Shown here: in pieces, positions 1-5,925 of the stretch
Layout of the letters: each line of letters opens with the position of its first letter
How positions within the stretch are numbered: position 1 is the first letter of the stretch
From: Treponema sp. UBA4319
GTDB taxonomy: Bacteria > Spirochaetota > Spirochaetia > Treponematales > Treponemataceae
Assembly (NCBI GenBank): GCA_002393865.1
Contig: DGUD01000008.1
Coordinates: 1-8,317 of the forward strand
Direction of reading: 5' to 3'
Length of the DNA: 8,317 bases
The notes under the pieces: generated by a model
The model's database searches: none
What the model saw: only the letters and a program-made list of their open reading frames with translations
Told to the model about the DNA's origin: nothing
Translations under genes and position numbers: made by a program

Positions 1-46
1 CAGGGCTTCAGCATGAGATGTATTTTATCTGAAGACGGACGCGGTA

Positions 47-75
47 TTGGAAAATTATGTAAACTGTTTTAAAAT
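47..75 (+). promoter_or_regulatory. Candidate upstream promoter P1 (sigma-70 type)
   Basis: A -35-like TTGGAA at 47-52 and a -10-like TAAAAT at 70-75 are separated by exactly 17 bases, in the only AT-rich stretch of the leader. Each hexamer departs from TTGACA/TATAAT at one or two positions. A start near base 82 would place the whole long hairpin (105-230) in the 5' end of the transcript. It could drive the nucleoside operon with a long leader, or a short RNA ending at the hairpin. Assignment rests on consensus match and spacing only. Confidence 0.45.
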
Positions 76-104
76 GATTTTCTTTTTTATGCTACCAAAG
101 CCAA

Positions 105-230
105 GGATTCAACATGAAAAATGCGCGGAAGCGGAAAAATGCCCGGGCTGCCATTTGCAAAGCGAAGCGTGCGACCGGCAGTTCGGGTGTTTTTCCGCTG
201 GGAGCGCATTTTTGTTTTCATGCTGAAGCC
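105..230 (+). other. Long imperfect hairpin (about 43 base pairs), terminator- or attenuator-like
   Basis: Bases 130-152 pair with 177-199 in 23 consecutive pairs, four of them G-U, around a 24-base loop (153-176). After a small internal loop the helix continues: 117-126 pairs with 204-213, then a five-base bulge, then 113-116 with 219-222, 108-111 with 224-227 and 105-106 with 229-230. The right arm contains a T-rich tract (209-218, TTTTTGTTTT) that pairs partly with an A-tract (117-121), a layout resembling an intrinsic terminator with flanking A/U tracts, though far longer than usual. It could be the terminator of an upstream transcript, a conditional attenuator of udp, a structured RNA, or a palindromic repeat element. 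The pairing is seen directly; the function is not known. Confidence 0.7.
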
Positions 231-252
231 CCGGCCGTGCTGCACTTCATGG

Positions 253-281
253 TTGACAAAGTTGCGCTCACGCCGTACCAT
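253..281 (+). promoter_or_regulatory. Candidate promoter P2 of udp-deoC-cdd
   Basis: A perfect TTGACA -35 box at 253-258 is followed after 17 bases by TACCAT at 276-281, which keeps the TA....AT pattern of a -10 box with weaker middle bases. Transcription would start near 288, downstream of the long hairpin and about 76 bases before the udp start codon. This is the best sigma-70 match near the operon and its most likely main promoter. Confidence 0.55.
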
Positions 282-298
282 TTTAAAAGGAGCCGGAG

Positions 299-336
299 GG
301 GAGCCTGCGCTCCCGCTTTCCGCGTCTGGAGCGCGG
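299..336 (+). other. Two small stem-loops in the udp 5' untranslated region
   Basis: GGGAGC at 299-304 pairs with GCTCCC at 309-314 across a CTGC tetraloop. CCGCG at 320-324 pairs with CGCGG at 332-336 across a seven-base loop. They lie just after the expected P2 start and end 12 bases before the udp ribosome binding site. Such 5' stem-loops often protect mRNA from decay; no ligand-binding riboswitch class is recognisable. Pairing is seen; the role is inference. Confidence 0.4.
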
Positions 337-363
337 GGCAAGTGCAAGAAGGGGAATGAGATT

Positions 364-1146
364 ATGATAAACTATTCAGAGGATCAGAGCAAACAGTATC
401 ATATCCAGGTGGGGAAGGGGCAGGTGGGGCGCTACGTCATCCTGCCGGGAGACCCCAAGCGCTGCGAGAAGATAGCCCGTTATTTTGACGGCGCCGAGCT
501 TGTGGCGGACAACCGCGAATTCACCACGTATACCGGCACGCTTGACGGCGAGAAGGTGAGCGTCACCTCCACGGGCATCGGCGGGCCGAGCGCGTCCATC
601 GCGATGGAGGAGCTGGTCAAGTGCGGCGCGGATACCTTTGTGCGCATCGGCACCTGCGGCGGCATGGCGATTGACGTGAAGGGCGGAGACCTTGTGGTTG
701 CCAGCGCGGCGGTGCGCATGGAGGGTACGTCCAAGGAATACGCGCCCATCGAATATCCTGCCGTCGCGGACTTTGACGTGCTGAACGCGCTTGTGGCTGC
801 CGCGCGTGCGGGGACGGCGCCGTGCCACGTAGGCGTGGTGCAGTGCAAGGATTCTTTTTACGGACAGCATTCCCCGGAGATAAAGCCCGTGAGCTACGAG
901 CTGCAGGACAAATGGCAGGCATGGCTCCGCATGGGCTGCCTTGCCTCCGAGATGGAGAGCGCCGCGCTGTTCATCGTGGCCCAGTTCCTCCGCGTGCGCT
1001 GTGGCTCGGTGTTCCTTGTCATGGCGAATCAGGAGCGTGCGCTGCAGGGGCTGGACAATCCCGTCGCCCACGATACGGATGCCGCTGTCCGCGTGGCGGT
1101 GGATGCCGTGCGGCGGCTTATCCGGCAGGACAAGGAGCGCCGCTGA
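364..1146 (+). CDS. udp: Uridine phosphorylase (PNP/UDP family)
   Basis: A 260-residue nucleoside phosphorylase close to the 253-residue E. coli Udp. The family cleaves uridine (often also deoxyuridine) with phosphate to uracil and (deoxy)ribose-1-phosphate in the cytoplasm, usually as a hexamer. Visible motifs: a His near the N-terminus (H13), the phosphate-site LPGDPKR (residues 27-33, with G29 and R33), REFTT (51-55), STGIGGPS (69-76), RIGTCGG (94-100, with R94 and T97), the base-site loop FYGQHS (165-170), and the ribose-binding SEMES (195-199, E196-M197-E198). The ATG at 364 is chosen because AAGGGGA lies 9 bases upstream and the N-terminus then matches the family. An in-frame ATG at 121 would add 81 unrelated residues read through the hairpin and P2. 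First gene of the operon; its TGA overlaps the deoC ATG. The uracil-reading Gln (Q168) is present, but the Arg two residues later in E. coli is not, so base preference is less certain than the family assignment. Confidence 0.9.
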   Translation: MINYSEDQSKQYHIQVGKGQVGRYVILPGDPKRCEKIARYFDGAELVADNREFTTYTGTLDGEKVSVTSTGIGGPSASIAMEELVKCGADTFVRIGTCGGMAIDVKGGDLVVASAAVRMEGTSKEYAPIEYPAVADFDVLNALVAAARAGTAPCHVGVVQCKDSFYGQHSPEIKPVSYELQDKWQAWLRMGCLASEMESAALFIVAQFLRVRCGSVFLVMANQERALQGLDNPVAHDTDAAVRVAVDAVRRLIRQDKERR

Positions 1147-1823
1147 TGCCGAACGTGATAGAAGATAAAGATGTCTTTGCGTATGTGGACCATACGCTGC
1201 TTGCCCCGACGGCGTCGTGGGACGACATCCGCCAGCTCTGCGACGACGGTATCTCCTTTGCCACGGCCAGCGTATGCCTGCCGCCCTGCTTTGTGCGGCA
1301 GGCAAAAGACTATCTGCGCGCTCAGGGGAGCCCGCTGCCGGTCTGCACCGTCATCGCTTTTCCGAACGGCTACGCGACCAGCGCCGCCAAGGTCTTTGAG
1401 GCGCAGGACGCCCTGCATAACGGCGCGGATGAGATAGACATGGTGGTGAATATCGGCGCGCTCAAGGCCGGCCGAGACGGCTTTGTGCTCGACGAGATTA
1501 AGGCGGTAAAAAGGGCGTGCGGCACGCATGTCCTCAAGGTCATTGTGGAGACCTGCCTGCTGACGGAGGATGAGAAGGTGCGCGCATGCCGCATCGTCAC
1601 GGATTCCGGCGCAGATTTTATCAAGACGAGCACCGGCTTTTCTTCCGGGGGTGCCACGGCTGCGGACATCGGGCTCTTTGCCGCCCACGTCGGGCCGGGC
1701 GTCAGGATAAAGGCTGCAGGCGGCATAGCGTCTTTTGCGGACGCAAAGCAGTTCTTGTCGCTCGGTGCGAGCCGCCTTGGCACCAGCAGGATTGTGCGGC
1801 TTGCCAAAAAAGGAGGATATTGA
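1146..1823 (+). CDS. deoC: Deoxyribose-phosphate aldolase
   Basis: A 225-residue class I aldolase of the DeoC/FbaB family, of the usual bacterial length. It converts 2-deoxy-D-ribose-5-phosphate to acetaldehyde and glyceraldehyde-3-phosphate, feeding nucleoside sugar into glycolysis. The Schiff-base lysine is K160 in FIKTSTGF (158-165). The second catalytic lysine is K189 in KAAGG (189-193; KPAGG in E. coli). The acidic residue of the proton relay is D98 in DEIDMVVN (95-102), and LKVIVET (130-136) is a further conserved strand. The start ATG overlaps the udp stop (TGATG), with AAGGAG at 1132-1137 inside the udp 3' end, so translation is probably coupled. The last codons carry the AGGAGG that serves cdd. 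Phosphopentomutase, which would supply the 5-phosphate from the phosphorylase product, is not in the window. Confidence 0.95.
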   Translation: MPNVIEDKDVFAYVDHTLLAPTASWDDIRQLCDDGISFATASVCLPPCFVRQAKDYLRAQGSPLPVCTVIAFPNGYATSAAKVFEAQDALHNGADEIDMVVNIGALKAGRDGFVLDEIKAVKRACGTHVLKVIVETCLLTEDEKVRACRIVTDSGADFIKTSTGFSSGGATAADIGLFAAHVGPGVRIKAAGGIASFADAKQFLSLGASRLGTSRIVRLAKKGGY

Positions 1824-2266
1824 TGGCTGTCTCAGAAAAAGAGCTTTCTCAGATTCCGGTGCAGGAACTGGTGGACAAGGCGTTCGCCATGCTCTCTGCT
1901 GCATATACCCCCTATTCCCACTGGAAAGTCGGGGCGGCGCTGCTTTCTGCGGACGGGCGCATCTGGGGCGGCTGCAACATAGAGAATGCCGCGTATTCGC
2001 CGACAAACTGCGCCGAACGCACCGCGTTTTTTAAGGCGGTGAGCGAAGGCGAGCGCGAATTCAAGGCGATTGCCATCGTCGGCGGCCATGAGGGCGACGT
2101 TCAGGATTACTGCTCGCCCTGCGGCGTCTGCCGCCAGGTGATGATGGAATTCTGCAATCCCGGCACTTTTATCATCATCCAGGCAAAAAGCCGCAGCGAG
2201 TACCGCGCCGCGACGCTCGCAGAGCTGCTGCCGGAAGGCTTCGGACCTGCGACGCTGGGAGCCTGA
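1823..2266 (+). CDS. cdd: Cytidine deaminase
   Basis: A 147-residue, single-domain, zinc-dependent cytidine deaminase of the short, usually tetrameric type also found in Bacillus. It hydrolyses cytidine and deoxycytidine to uridine and deoxyuridine, the substrates expected for the phosphorylase two genes upstream. Zinc ligands are C63 in the CAERTA motif and C100 and C103 in PCGVC; E65 is the catalytic proton shuttle. Substrate-binding N52 and E54 are in NIENAAYSP (52-60). The VGAAL strand (36-40) follows YSHW, with Trp where many relatives have Phe. The ATG overlaps the deoC stop (TGATG) and is preceded by AGGAGG at 1811-1816. Last gene of the operon; it converges on the LacI-family gene with only 9 bases between the stop codons. 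Confidence 0.95.
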   Translation: MAVSEKELSQIPVQELVDKAFAMLSAAYTPYSHWKVGAALLSADGRIWGGCNIENAAYSPTNCAERTAFFKAVSEGEREFKAIAIVGGHEGDVQDYCSPCGVCRQVMMEFCNPGTFIIIQAKSRSEYRAATLAELLPEGFGPATLGA

Positions 2267-2294
2267 GCCGCAGCGTCAGGGCGTCAGGGTTTTT
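2262..2294 (+). terminator. Candidate intrinsic terminator of udp-deoC-cdd
   Basis: CCTGAGCC at 2262-2269 pairs with GGC (2280-2282) and TCAGG (2284-2288) with one bulged G, followed by G and five T (2290-2294). It starts within the cdd stop codon and runs over the last codons of the convergent lacI-family gene. A competing perfect 7-bp stem, GACGCTG (2251-2257) with CAGCGTC (2271-2277), lies 12 bases from the T-run and is less well placed. The T-tract is short, so efficiency may be modest. Confidence 0.4.
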
Positions 2295-3298
2295 ACCGAA
2301 TCCCGCTGGATGAATTCCGCCGGAATCCTGACGGTTTCCGGCGAGGGGAGACCCACGAGACGCTGCATGAGGATTTCCGCTGCCAGGTCGGCAATCAGTA
2401 TTTTGTTCTGCCTGAAGGTGGTGAGCCCCGGCCTGCAGAAGGCTGCCGAGCGGTCGTCGTCGTAGCCGAGCAGCGAGATTTTGTCGGGAATCTTGATGCC
2501 GTGGGCTTCCGCGTAGCTGACGACGCCCAGCGCAATCATGTCGTCCGCGCAGAACAGGGCGGTAAAGTCGGAGGAGCGCTTGTAGAGCCGCTCAAAGCCT
2601 TCGTAGCCGCTGTGCATGTCCCAGAACTTGCATTCCTCGTACAGTTCCTCGTTGAAAGCGATTCCTTTGTCCGCAAGGCACTTCCTGAATCCCCGGTAGC
2701 GCTCCGCGGTCGCGGGGGAGTATTCGCTCGGGGGACCGCCCAAGAAAGCAATCCTGCGGTGCCCCTTGCCGATTAAGTATTCGGTGCCCTTGTATGCGTC
2801 CTGCTCGTTGTCGGAGAGAACCGTCGGTACGCCGGGGATATAGTCGTTCGTCGATACGCAGGGAACGCCCTCGCGGTTTATCCGCGCCAGCAGCTCGATA
2901 TCGTCCTCGTGGGGATTGATGATGACGATACCGTCCACACCGCGGAATTTCGCGTGGTTCTGGTAGCTCAAGTTGAATTTCCGCGACAGGAAGATAAGGT
3001 CATAGCCCGCAAGCTCTATCTGCGAGCGGAACCTGTTCAGGACACCGCCAAAAAGCGGGTGCTCGAAACCGGTGAACATCTTGTTGTCCTCAAAAATGAC
3101 GCCGATGAGGTATGACTTTTTTGTGACGAGCGATTTTGCCGTCATATTCGTCTCGTAGCCCATCTCCTGAGCCACAGCAAGGATTTTATCCCTTGTGCTG
3201 CGGCTCAGGCGGCCGGTGCCATTGAGAGCCTTCGATATTGTCGGAGCCGAGAACCCGGTTTTTTCTGCGATGTCGTAGATAGTTACCATGAGCCCCAT
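2276..3298 (-). CDS. LacI/GalR-family transcriptional regulator
   Basis: A 340-residue repressor-type protein of normal family length. The N-terminal helix-turn-helix covers residues 6-25 (TIYDIAEKTGF then SAPTISKAL). The minor-groove hinge helix follows near 51-62 (AKSLVT, with the intercalating-type L57). A periplasmic-binding-protein-like effector and dimerisation domain runs from about 63 to 330. The effector cannot be read from the sequence; xylose, a xylo-oligosaccharide or an arabinose derivative is inferred from the upstream xylosidase and importer genes. The first ATG overlaps the xylosidase stop (TGATG), the same coupling as in the nucleoside operon. A second in-frame ATG at 3289 would give MVTIYDIA, the more typical family start (337 residues), and neither start has a strong Shine-Dalgarno site. 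As the last gene of the operon it probably represses its own transcript. No operator is visible, since the operon promoter lies beyond base 8317. Confidence 0.9.
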   Translation of the reverse strand: MGLMVTIYDIAEKTGFSAPTISKALNGTGRLSRSTRDKILAVAQEMGYETNMTAKSLVTKKSYLIGVIFEDNKMFTGFEHPLFGGVLNRFRSQIELAGYDLIFLSRKFNLSYQNHAKFRGVDGIVIINPHEDDIELLARINREGVPCVSTNDYIPGVPTVLSDNEQDAYKGTEYLIGKGHRRIAFLGGPPSEYSPATAERYRGFRKCLADKGIAFNEELYEECKFWDMHSGYEGFERLYKRSSDFTALFCADDMIALGVVSYAEAHGIKIPDKISLLGYDDDRSAAFCRPGLTTFRQNKILIADLAAEILMQRLVGLPSPETVRIPAEFIQRDSVKTLTP

Positions 3299-4920
3299 CA
3301 GCGGCTTACGCCGCCCTGATAGTCAAAGTATTCGAAGTCGGCGGCTTTTTTGTAGAACTCCGTGTCCACGCAGAACATGCCGACAAAAGCCCCGGTAAAG
3401 CCCTGCCCGGCAAATTCGTCGGAGAGCTTGCCGGCGTCGCATACCGGGCGGATAACGTGGAAGTTCTCGCCGTCCTGCGACCATGAGAAGCTTGCATTGC
3501 GGTGATTGACGCTGAGCCTGAGCCAGACAGGACAGTCCTTTTTGAGCACCATCTCCATGCCCTGCTCAAAGCTGTTCGGCATGATGGTGTTCAGCTGGAT
3601 AATCTTGCCCTTCTCCTCGCTGTGGGTAACCTGCAGAAGATACTGGGTCTCCTCGTCGTAGCGGTAGATGAGCCCCGCGTACTGCTGGAAGTAGTCCGGC
3701 TCAAAATACATCTTTGTCTCCGCCGTAAAGCAGAATTCCTGCTGCCTGCGCGCGATAAGGCTCTGCTCGTAGAACGACCACGGCGACTGCCCGCCTTTTA
3801 TGCGCAGGAAGCCGGGGCGCTCCTTGATAGTGCAGCGCTCTTCCGTCGCGGGCGTGCGCAGCGTCTTAAAGTCGAGCCGCCAGGACTCGTCCTTGAATGT
3901 ATAGTGGCAGTGCCCCTGTCCGGGATAGGACTGCGGCGTGCTGTCCGACGGCGCCGGTATGTCCACGTAGTCCGGGGGCGTGTTCACCAGGCTGCCGTCC
4001 GGCTGGGCGACATACGGCCAGTCATCCTTCCATACAATCTCCGCAAGGCCGGTCTCGCGGCCGAGCACGGAGTACTGGGAATCCGGCAGAGGTCTGCTGC
4101 TCAGGTACACGAGGTATGTGCGCTGGCCATCCGTGGACGGGCACCAGCTGCCGTGCCCGGCTTTCTGCTGCTTCAGCTCCGGATGCATGTACGAGCTGAT
4201 GAGAGGGTTCGCCGGGTGCACTTCGTAGGGGCCTTCTATGTTCCGGGAACGGCCGACGGTGAGCGCATGCTCGTAGGTGGTGCCGCCTTCCGCGGCCGCG
4301 ATGTAGTACCAGCCGTTGCGCTTGTACAGGTGCGGCCCTTCGACCAGACCGATGTCCGTGCCGGTGAATATCTTTTTCCTGTCGCCCAGGAGCTTTTTTG
4401 TCTTGGGGTCGTATTCCCGCATGATGATGCCGGAGAACTGCCGGGGACCGTTCCGCCGGTAGTCCCATTCCATATTGAGGAACCAGTGGCGCCCGTCATC
4501 GTCGTGGAACATGGAGGCGTCAAAACCGGAGGCGTCAAGGAATACGGGGTCTGACCACGGGCCTTCGATGGACGGCGCGGTGGTCAGGTAATTCGGGGTG
4601 TCCTTCATCGTGCCGACGTTCCAGTTGCGCACGTTCGTGTAGATAAGGTAGAAGAGCCCGTCGGCGTAAGACAGGCAGGGCGCCCAGATACCGCAGGAGA
4701 ATTTCTCTCCGTTCATGTCGAGCAGGCGCTTCTCTGAAAGCGGCGAAGGGACGGCTGTCCAATGCACGAAATCTTTTGATCTGCTGATTTCGACGCCGGG
4801 GTACCATTCAAATGTGGAATTCGCGATAAAATATTCCCCGTTCGCCATGCAGATGGAAGGATCCGGATGGAATCCCGGCAGAATCGGGTTCTGGACACGG
4901 ACTGTTTTTTTGTTTTCCAT
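3298..4920 (-). CDS. xynB: GH43 beta-xylosidase / alpha-L-arabinofuranosidase, cytoplasmic
   Basis: A 540-residue glycoside hydrolase family 43 enzyme, the length of two-domain beta-xylosidases such as the Selenomonas SXA enzyme. The N-terminal five-bladed propeller (about 10-320) carries the inverting catalytic set: general base D20 in FHPDPS (17-22), pKa-modulating D134 in FDASMFHDD (133-141), and general acid E194 in LVEGPHLYK (192-200). H256 in the GHGSW segment matches the conserved central His. A C-terminal beta-sandwich (about 340-535, including SLIARRQQ and YAGLIYRYD) typical of this subgroup completes the active site. No signal peptide is present, so it should trim imported xylo-oligosaccharides to xylose inside the cell; arabinofuranosidase side activity is common in the family. 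The start at 4920 is chosen because AAGGAGAT lies at 4938-4931. An in-frame extension to 5022 would translate the hairpin-rich spacer and lacks family similarity. The stop overlaps the regulator start. Confidence 0.92.
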   Translation of the reverse strand: MENKKTVRVQNPILPGFHPDPSICMANGEYFIANSTFEWYPGVEISRSKDFVHWTAVPSPLSEKRLLDMNGEKFSCGIWAPCLSYADGLFYLIYTNVRNWNVGTMKDTPNYLTTAPSIEGPWSDPVFLDASGFDASMFHDDDGRHWFLNMEWDYRRNGPRQFSGIIMREYDPKTKKLLGDRKKIFTGTDIGLVEGPHLYKRNGWYYIAAAEGGTTYEHALTVGRSRNIEGPYEVHPANPLISSYMHPELKQQKAGHGSWCPSTDGQRTYLVYLSSRPLPDSQYSVLGRETGLAEIVWKDDWPYVAQPDGSLVNTPPDYVDIPAPSDSTPQSYPGQGHCHYTFKDESWRLDFKTLRTPATEERCTIKERPGFLRIKGGQSPWSFYEQSLIARRQQEFCFTAETKMYFEPDYFQQYAGLIYRYDEETQYLLQVTHSEEKGKIIQLNTIMPNSFEQGMEMVLKKDCPVWLRLSVNHRNASFSWSQDGENFHVIRPVCDAGKLSDEFAGQGFTGAFVGMFCVDTEFYKKAADFEYFDYQGGVSR

Positions 4921-4930
4921 AATTTTGTAT

Positions 4931-4938
4931 ATCTCCTT
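4931..4938 (-). promoter_or_regulatory. Ribosome binding site setting the xylosidase start
   Basis: On the minus strand AAGGAGAT precedes the ATG at 4920 by about 11 bases, a slightly long but workable spacing. It decides between this start and the in-frame ATG at 5022, which would give 34 extra residues. Confidence 0.75.
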
Positions 4939-4951
4939 GTGTGGCAGAGGA

Positions 4952-4971
4952 GCAGCCGCTCTGATGGCTGC
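4952..4971 (-). other. Stem-loop upstream of the xylosidase ribosome binding site
   Basis: GCAGCC pairs with GGCTGC across an eight-base loop, a perfect 6-bp GC-rich stem ending 13 bases before the AAGGAGAT ribosome binding site. No T-run follows on the minus strand, so it is not a terminator. It may affect mRNA decay or ribosome access. Confidence 0.4.
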
Positions 4972-4994
4972 CCCCGTAGTTTTTTTCCTTGGCA

Positions 4995-5034
4995 GGGAGA
5001 GATTCCTCATGCTGCAGCGCAAGGAATCTTTCCC
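4995..5034 (-). other. Intercistronic hairpin between permease and xylosidase genes
   Basis: Bases 4995-5006 pair with 5023-5034 in a 12-position stem. All positions are Watson-Crick except one, which is an A-C mismatch in the minus-strand transcript and a G-U pair in the plus strand. The loop is 16 bases. It lies 34 bases after the second permease stop codon and is not followed by a T-run on either strand. A role as an RNA processing or 3'-stabilising element is the best guess. Pairing is seen; the role is inference. Confidence 0.5.
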
Positions 5035-5067
5035 GCCTGACTTGCTCGGAAAAAGCGTTGCTTCCCG

Positions 5068-5925
5068 CTACTCCTTGACGGAGCCCATGGTAAGACCACC
5101 GATGATGCTGCGCGACATGAACGCGTAGAACACGATAATCGGCACGAGCGATACGGCGATACCGAGGTAGATTCCGCCGTACTCGGTGCGGTAGATGTCG
5201 CCGCGGAGCATCTGCACGAGCATCGGAAGCGTGTACTTCTTTGTGCTGGAGAGCAGTACGAACGGCGTCATAAAGTTGTTCCAGCTGGCGACAAAGGAGA
5301 AAATCGCCTGCGTCGCCAGAGCCGGCTTGATGATGGGCAGGATAATCCTGTTGAATGTCATGAATTCCGTTGCGCCGTCGATGCGTGATGCCTCCACAAT
5401 CTCCAGCGAGAGGATGGAGTCAAGGTACTGCTTCATAAAGAGCACTGTTCCCGCGGACGCGATGGAAGGAATGATGAGCGGGATAAAGTTGTCCGTCAGG
5501 TGCATGCGCGCCATGAACTGGTAGAAACCGATGAATGACAGGGATGCCGGCATCATGATGAGCAGCATGATGAGACCCTGCAGCAGCTTGCGCCCCTTGA
5601 AGTGGTACACGTGGAGACCGTATGCCGTGAGCGCGGAGAAGTAGACGCAGAGCACCGTGCTGCACACGGAGATGATTGCGCTGTTGAGGAAGCCCTGCCA
5701 AATCTGGAAGTCGCGGTTCGTCAGGATTCTCCAGTTCTCCAGCGCATGCGTGCTCGGCAGGATTGAAAGCCCTGCGTTTATCTGCGCCGTCGTGCGCGTC
5801 GCGTTTACCAGCATGACCCAGACCGGCACTACCGCGATGGCCGCAAAGAGCACCATCATGATGTAGATGAACAATGATTTTACCGCTCTGGAAGTCTTGT
5901 AGCTTGTCGCCATGGAATCGCTCAT
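5068..5925 (-). CDS. CUT1-type sugar ABC transporter permease (MalG/UgpE/LacG-like)
   Basis: A 285-residue inner-membrane permease with six predicted membrane segments: near 17-40, 79-104, 113-137, 147-167, 206-226 and 250-271. The cytoplasmic ATPase-docking EAA loop is EASRIDGATEF (178-188) ending in LPIIKP (196-201). This is the shorter, MalG-like partner of the pair. It forms a heterodimeric channel with the upstream permease and receives sugar from the lipoprotein encoded first in the operon. The ATG at 5925 overlaps the upstream permease stop by 4 bases (ATGA), with AGGGAGGT just before it, so the two are probably made in equal amounts. Substrate is inferred from the adjacent xylosidase gene. 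A 147-base structured gap follows. Confidence 0.93.
   Translation of the reverse strand: MSDSMATSYKTSRAVKSLFIYIMMVLFAAIAVVPVWVMLVNATRTTAQINAGLSILPSTHALENWRILTNRDFQIWQGFLNSAIISVCSTVLCVYFSALTAYGLHVYHFKGRKLLQGLIMLLIMMPASLSFIGFYQFMARMHLTDNFIPLIIPSIASAGTVLFMKQYLDSILSLEIVEASRIDGATEFMTFNRIILPIIKPALATQAIFSFVASWNNFMTPFVLLSSTKKYTLPMLVQMLRGDIYRTEYGGIYLGIAVSLVPIIVFYAFMSRSIIGGLTMGSVKE

Noticed and set aside
58..71. cre-like catabolite repression site overlapping the P1 -10 box
   Set aside because: It matches part of the Bacillus cre consensus but lacks the central CG and is not a good palindrome; AT-rich sequence easily gives this.
105..230. Insertion-type MITE with target-site duplication
   Set aside because: The flanks of the hairpin show no direct repeat and no transposase-type terminal motif is recognised; a genome-wide copy search would still be needed.
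87..347. 86-codon minus-strand ORF in the leader
   Set aside because: Arg/Pro/Ser-rich shadow-type composition, no good ribosome binding site, and it crosses the hairpin and both sides of P2.
121..363. N-terminal extension of uridine phosphorylase to an in-frame ATG at 121
   Set aside because: It would add 81 residues not seen in the family, read through the hairpin and P2; ATG 364 has a good Shine-Dalgarno site and the expected N-terminus.
376..1305. 309-codon minus-strand ORF antisense to udp and deoC
   Set aside because: Its composition (His/Arg/Ala-rich) is that of an antisense shadow, and the sense genes have intact catalytic motifs.
3502..4554. 350-codon plus-strand ORF antisense to the xylosidase gene
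   Set aside because: Arg/Val/Ala-rich shadow of a confidently identified GH43 gene in GC-rich DNA; no recognisable domain.
4921..5022. 34-residue extension of the GH43 protein
   Set aside because: It lies in the stem-loop spacer, upstream of the true AAGGAGAT site, and has no family similarity or signal-peptide character.
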